From positions 1 through 16,440 of the forward strand of contig JAKSDC010000043.1 of assembly GCA_022360275.1 (NCBI GenBank): a DNA stretch of 16,440 nucleotides, given 5' to 3'. Positions 14,222-16,440 of this stretch are shown here, in pieces. Below the pieces are notes generated by a model. It worked only from the letters and a program-made list of their open reading frames with translations, made no database searches and was not told the origin of the DNA. Each line of letters starts with the position of its first letter. The first letter of the stretch is position 1. Source of the stretch: Chlorobiales bacterium (lineage in GTDB: Bacteria > Bacteroidota > Chlorobiia > Chlorobiales > Chlorobiaceae). The translations under genes were made by a program, and so were the position numbers.

Positions 14222-14980
14222 ATGAAACTCTCTGGAAAAACAGCTCTTGTTACCGGTGCGGCGGGGGGAATCGGCAGTGCAGTCGCCGGATGTTTTGCCG
14301 CTGAAGGAGCATCGCTCATTCTTAGCGACTGCAACCGTGAGGGAGCTTTTGTCGTTCGCGAACGGATCGGAGAAGAAGGTGGAGAGGCGACTGTCATCAT
14401 TGCTGATGTTACCCTGGAAAACGAGATCCGTGATCTTTTTGCGCAAATTGAAGATTCTTTTTCCTCCCTGGATATAGTGGTGAACATTGCAGGCGGTGAT
14501 GTTGAGCCGGTGGCCGACGTTGAGACGATCGATTACGAACGCATGAGCCGGAATCTCGACCTCAACCTGAAATCGTGTATCCTGAGTTGTCGCGAAGCTT
14601 GCAGAATCATGAAGCATAGAAGGTACGGCAGGATTGTCAACATGAGTTCACTGGTTTATCGCGGCAGTCCCGGACAGTTTTCCTATTCGGCGGCCAAAGG
14701 GGGAATTTTCTCCTTTACGCGTTCTCTTGCCATGGCAATGGGAGGGTACAACATTACCGTCAACGCTCTTGCTCCGGCCCTGGTCGATGTTCCGATGTTC
14801 AGCAAGATACTCGGCCCTGTGCGATGGAAAGCAATGGTTGAAGAGACCTCAGGCCGCTATCCACTGCAGCGGATTGCCATGCCGGAAGATGTTGCAAAAG
14901 CAGCGCTTTTTCTCGTCTCTGATGATGCTGCATTCATAACCGGCCAGATTCTGGAAATTTCAGGCGGTGCAAGGTTGTAG
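14222..14980 (+). CDS. Classical short-chain dehydrogenase/reductase (FabG-like)
   Basis: 252 residues from the ATG at 14222; a GTG at 14174 in the same frame would add a non-conserved 16-residue extension. Motifs in order: TGAAGGIG (11-18) for NAD(P) binding, ADV (61-63), NIAGG (88-92), Asn115, Ser142/143, and the catalytic YSAAK with Tyr155 and Lys159, ending in the usual GQILEISGGARL. Asp36 after the second strand (LILSD) suggests NAD preference. Members reduce or oxidise ketones and alcohols, including 3-oxoacyl-ACP reduction. The true FabG normally sits with other fatty-acid genes, which are absent here, so the substrate is unknown. The gene lies between the two RNA-binding protein cassettes. 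Confidence 0.92.
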   Translation: MKLSGKTALVTGAAGGIGSAVAGCFAAEGASLILSDCNREGAFVVRERIGEEGGEATVIIADVTLENEIRDLFAQIEDSFSSLDIVVNIAGGDVEPVADVETIDYERMSRNLDLNLKSCILSCREACRIMKHRRYGRIVNMSSLVYRGSPGQFSYSAAKGGIFSFTRSLAMAMGGYNITVNALAPALVDVPMFSKILGPVRWKAMVEETSGRYPLQRIAMPEDVAKAALFLVSDDAAFITGQILEISGGARL

Positions 14981-15003
14981 CACAAGGTAAGCTGCTTTTT
15001 TTC

Positions 15004-15032
15004 TTGTTTTCCTATCTCTAAAAGAGTATAAT
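15004..15032 (+). promoter_or_regulatory. Sigma-70-type promoter of the second RNA-binding protein gene
   Basis: TTGTTT (15004-15009) and a perfect TATAAT (15027-15032) are 17 bases apart. The predicted start, near 15039, coincides with the left edge of the conserved leader, as in copy 1. Confidence 0.75.
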
Positions 15033-15038
15033 AGTTCA

Positions 15039-15136
15039 CAGCCAATGGTTGGCTGATCGCTTTCAGGTGATTTGTGCTTTTGATTATTTGACAGCGTTTC
15101 TCTTTTGACTAAAGCACACATTACCATGAGGTAGAC
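15039..15136 (+). promoter_or_regulatory. Conserved structured 5' leader, copy 2
   Basis: 98 bases matching the leader at 12061 with 7 substitutions and a 2-base gap. The 5' hairpin CAGCCAATGGTTGGCTG (15039-15055) is fully Watson-Crick here. AGGTGAT is at 15065-15071. The second stem is GTGCTTT (15074-15080) with AAAGCAC (15111-15117), shorter than in copy 1. The TACC-ATGA-GGTA stem (15122-15133) again covers the GAGG ribosome binding site, 5 bases before the ATG. Confidence 0.75.
15074..15091 (+). other. Possible 5-codon upstream open reading frame in leader copy 2
   Basis: Identical to the frame in copy 1: GTG CTT TTG ATT ATT TGA, with AGG 6 bases before the GTG. The identity is not independent proof, because the whole leader is conserved. 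Confidence 0.35.
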
Positions 15137-15406
15137 ATGAACATTTACATTGGCAATCTGGATTACGGCGTAACTGAAGACGATCTGCGTGATGCCTTTG
15201 GTGAGTTTGGAGAAGTTTCCAGTGCAAACATCATTTCGGACAAATTCACAGGCCGTTCCAAAGGTTTCGGTTTTGTTGAAATGCCGAATGATGCCGAAGC
15301 AAACCAGGCAATCGATGCATTGAACGACACTGATCTGAACGGCCGCTCAATCAAGGTCAACCAGGCAAGGCCTCGCGAAGAACGTCCTTCAAGACCTCGC
15401 TATTAA
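15137..15406 (+). CDS. Small single-RRM RNA-binding protein, copy 2
   Basis: 89 residues, same architecture as the protein at 12161: RNP2 IYIGNL (3-8), RNP1 SKGFGFVEM (41-49) and tail RPREERPSRPRY. Twelve residues differ from copy 1, nearly all conservative and on the outer helices or loops, and both RNP motifs are unchanged. The codons have diverged more than the leader (16 of the first 81 bases differ), so the duplication is not recent. The two proteins probably overlap in function but may be expressed under different conditions, since the promoters outside the leader are not alike. Confidence 0.95.
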   Translation: MNIYIGNLDYGVTEDDLRDAFGEFGEVSSANIISDKFTGRSKGFGFVEMPNDAEANQAIDALNDTDLNGRSIKVNQARPREERPSRPRY

Positions 15407-15442
15407 GCCGAAGATATTTTTTCAGAATAGATTTTCTTTCAA

Positions 15443-15474
15443 GCCGCCGTGTTTTTTGCACAGGCGGCTTTTTT
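15443..15474 (+). terminator. Intrinsic terminator of RNA-binding protein gene 2
   Basis: GCCGCCGTG (15443-15451) pairs with CACAGGCGGC (15459-15468) with one bulged base, followed by six T's. Its right arm matches the terminator of copy 1. Confidence 0.88.
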
Positions 15475-15493
15475 GTTTATGTATTGTCATGAG

Positions 15494-15510
15494 TCCCGAT
15501 TGCATCGGGA
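15494..15510. repeat. Small perfect hairpin between the terminator and the antiporter gene
   Basis: TCCCGAT-TGC-ATCGGGA is a 7-bp stem with a 3-base loop. No T-run follows. It lies in the region that should hold the antiporter promoter and could be an operator or part of its leader; nothing more can be said. Confidence 0.5.
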
Positions 15511-15634
15511 TGTAAGGCGAACGGATTGCAGAACAAGTTTTCTGTGAATTGGTAGGGTGAGCATGAACTTTTCCGCCTGGAAAAGGTATTGTATGTAAGT
15601 GAGTTGAGTAATTATTACAAAAGAAATTATCTGC

Positions 15635-16440
15635 ATGCCCGATCTCAGTATTATTCATACTGTTCCGTTTTACGAGATTACCTCCTTGCTGGTGCTTGCT
15701 GCGGCAGTCGGTGCCTTGAGTCTTTTGCTGCGTCAGCCGATGATTGTGAGTTTTATTGCCGTCGGTGTGCTTGCAGGCCCGTCCGTGTTCGATATAGTGC
15801 AGTCGAGAGAAAAAGTGCAGTTGTTGGCTGATCTCGGTATTACACTTCTTCTGTTTCTGGTCGGGTTGAAACTCGATCTCAAGCTTATACGGTCAATGGG
15901 GCTGGTATCATTGGCGACCGGTCTGGGACAGGTTCTTTTTACATCGGTCGCCGGTTTTTTTATCGGACGGCTGCTCGGACTTGATACCACCACCTCATTG
16001 TACGTTGCCATAGCGCTTACGTTTTCCAGTACGATCATTATTGTCAAGCTGCTTTCCGATAAGAAGGAGGTCGATTCACTGCATGGCAGGATTGCCATCG
16101 GGTTTCTTATCGTTCAGGATTTGGTCGTTGTGCTTGCGATGATTGTTCTTTCGGCTTTTGGTGTTGACTCCCAGCCGGATATCGAAAGCAGTGCCCTGCT
16201 GCGGATCGGAACAATCCTGATGTACGGTATCGTCATGCTTTTGTTTGTTGCCGCTTTCATCCGTTTTGTTGCAACGCCGGTTATCAGTCGGATAGTGCAA
16301 TCCCCGGAATTGCTTGTCACTTTTGCTATAGGATGGGCGGCTCTTTTGGCTTCGCTCGGCAGTTATTTTGGTTTCAGTAAGGAGCTTGGGGGGCTGCTTG
16401 CCGGCGTTTCCCTTGCCTCGACCCCTTTCCGTGAAACCAT
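15635..16440 (+). CDS. Kef/CPA2-type monovalent cation:proton antiporter, 3' partial
   Basis: 268 codons from the ATG at 15635 to the window edge, with no stop. An in-frame TGA at 15605 and no other good start codon between fix the beginning; the ribosome binding site is weak. The chain is almost wholly hydrophobic, with repeated membrane helices typical of the Na+/H+ exchanger domain: PMIVSFIAVGVLAGPS, LGITLLLFLVGLKLDL (the polar GLxLD of CPA2 helix 3), TFSSTIIIVKLLSDK and GFLIVQDLVVVLAMIV, whose QD is the ion-binding acidic position. KELGGLLAGVSLAST marks the start of the second half. The missing part would show whether it carries a TrkA-N nucleotide-binding domain as in KefB/KefC. Likely role: K+ or Na+ exchange for protons at the cytoplasmic membrane. 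Confidence 0.93.
   Translation, partial: MPDLSIIHTVPFYEITSLLVLAAAVGALSLLLRQPMIVSFIAVGVLAGPSVFDIVQSREKVQLLADLGITLLLFLVGLKLDLKLIRSMGLVSLATGLGQVLFTSVAGFFIGRLLGLDTTTSLYVAIALTFSSTIIIVKLLSDKKEVDSLHGRIAIGFLIVQDLVVVLAMIVLSAFGVDSQPDIESSALLRIGTILMYGIVMLLFVAAFIRFVATPVISRIVQSPELLVTFAIGWAALLASLGSYFGFSKELGGLLAGVSLASTPFRET

Noticed and set aside
12061..15136. The two leader copies as part of a CRISPR array or insertion sequence
   Set aside because: Only two copies exist, 3 kb apart, each tied to its own RRM gene; there is no transposase, no terminal inverted repeat and no regular spacing.

Overview
The window looks like a chromosomal segment of a green sulfur bacterium (Chlorobiota, Chlorobium/Prosthecochloris type). 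The main reason is the pair of 89-residue single-RRM RNA-binding proteins, together with moderate base composition and the general gene repertoire. No rRNA, tRNA or marker protein is present, so this is an inference of moderate confidence; small RRM proteins of this kind also occur in cyanobacteria.

Layout. (1) Positions 1-2416, plus strand: the end of a restriction-modification operon. A methyltransferase is fused to a two-TRD specificity subunit (cut by the left window edge) and is followed 3 bases later by a protein with a HEPN-type RNxxxH motif. (2) 2506-9103, minus strand: an atypical SDR, a secreted protein with two four-cysteine repeats, an M48 lipoprotein protease coupled to an OGG1-type DNA glycosylase, a very T-skewed spacer with a long terminator hairpin, a lysine-2,3-aminomutase-like radical SAM enzyme, an 18-bp perfect inverted repeat, and a second small secreted protein. 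(3) 9401-11889, plus strand: an AbrB/VapC-type toxin-antitoxin pair whose toxin lacks one expected acidic residue, then a FadD-type acyl-CoA ligase. (4) 12025-15474: two near-identical RNA-binding-protein cassettes (promoter, leader of about 100 bases, gene, terminator) in direct orientation, flanking a minus-strand DUF4403 protein and a plus-strand classical SDR. (5) 15635 to the right edge: the start of a Kef/CPA2-type cation:proton antiporter.

The most striking feature is the leader of the two RRM genes. Downstream of well-formed promoters (17-base spacers), 98 alignable leader bases differ at only 7 places (93% identity), while the first 27 codons of the two genes are only 80% identical. 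The leaders share a hairpin at the predicted 5' end, a perfect AGGTGAT anti-Shine-Dalgarno match placed 6 bases before a 5-codon open reading frame (GTG...TGA), a second stem that would hide that GTG, and a small TACC/GGTA stem over the gene's own ribosome binding site. This fits a duplicated cis-acting RNA regulator, possibly autoregulatory or cold-responsive. I cannot test this from the sequence alone.

Other points worth checking are the HEPN-like partner of the restriction system, the VapC toxin with a proline at a catalytic position, the aminomutase that keeps the carboxylate-binding arginine but has lost both ammonium-binding aspartates, and the OGG1 homologue that lacks the residues that read the opposite cytosine.
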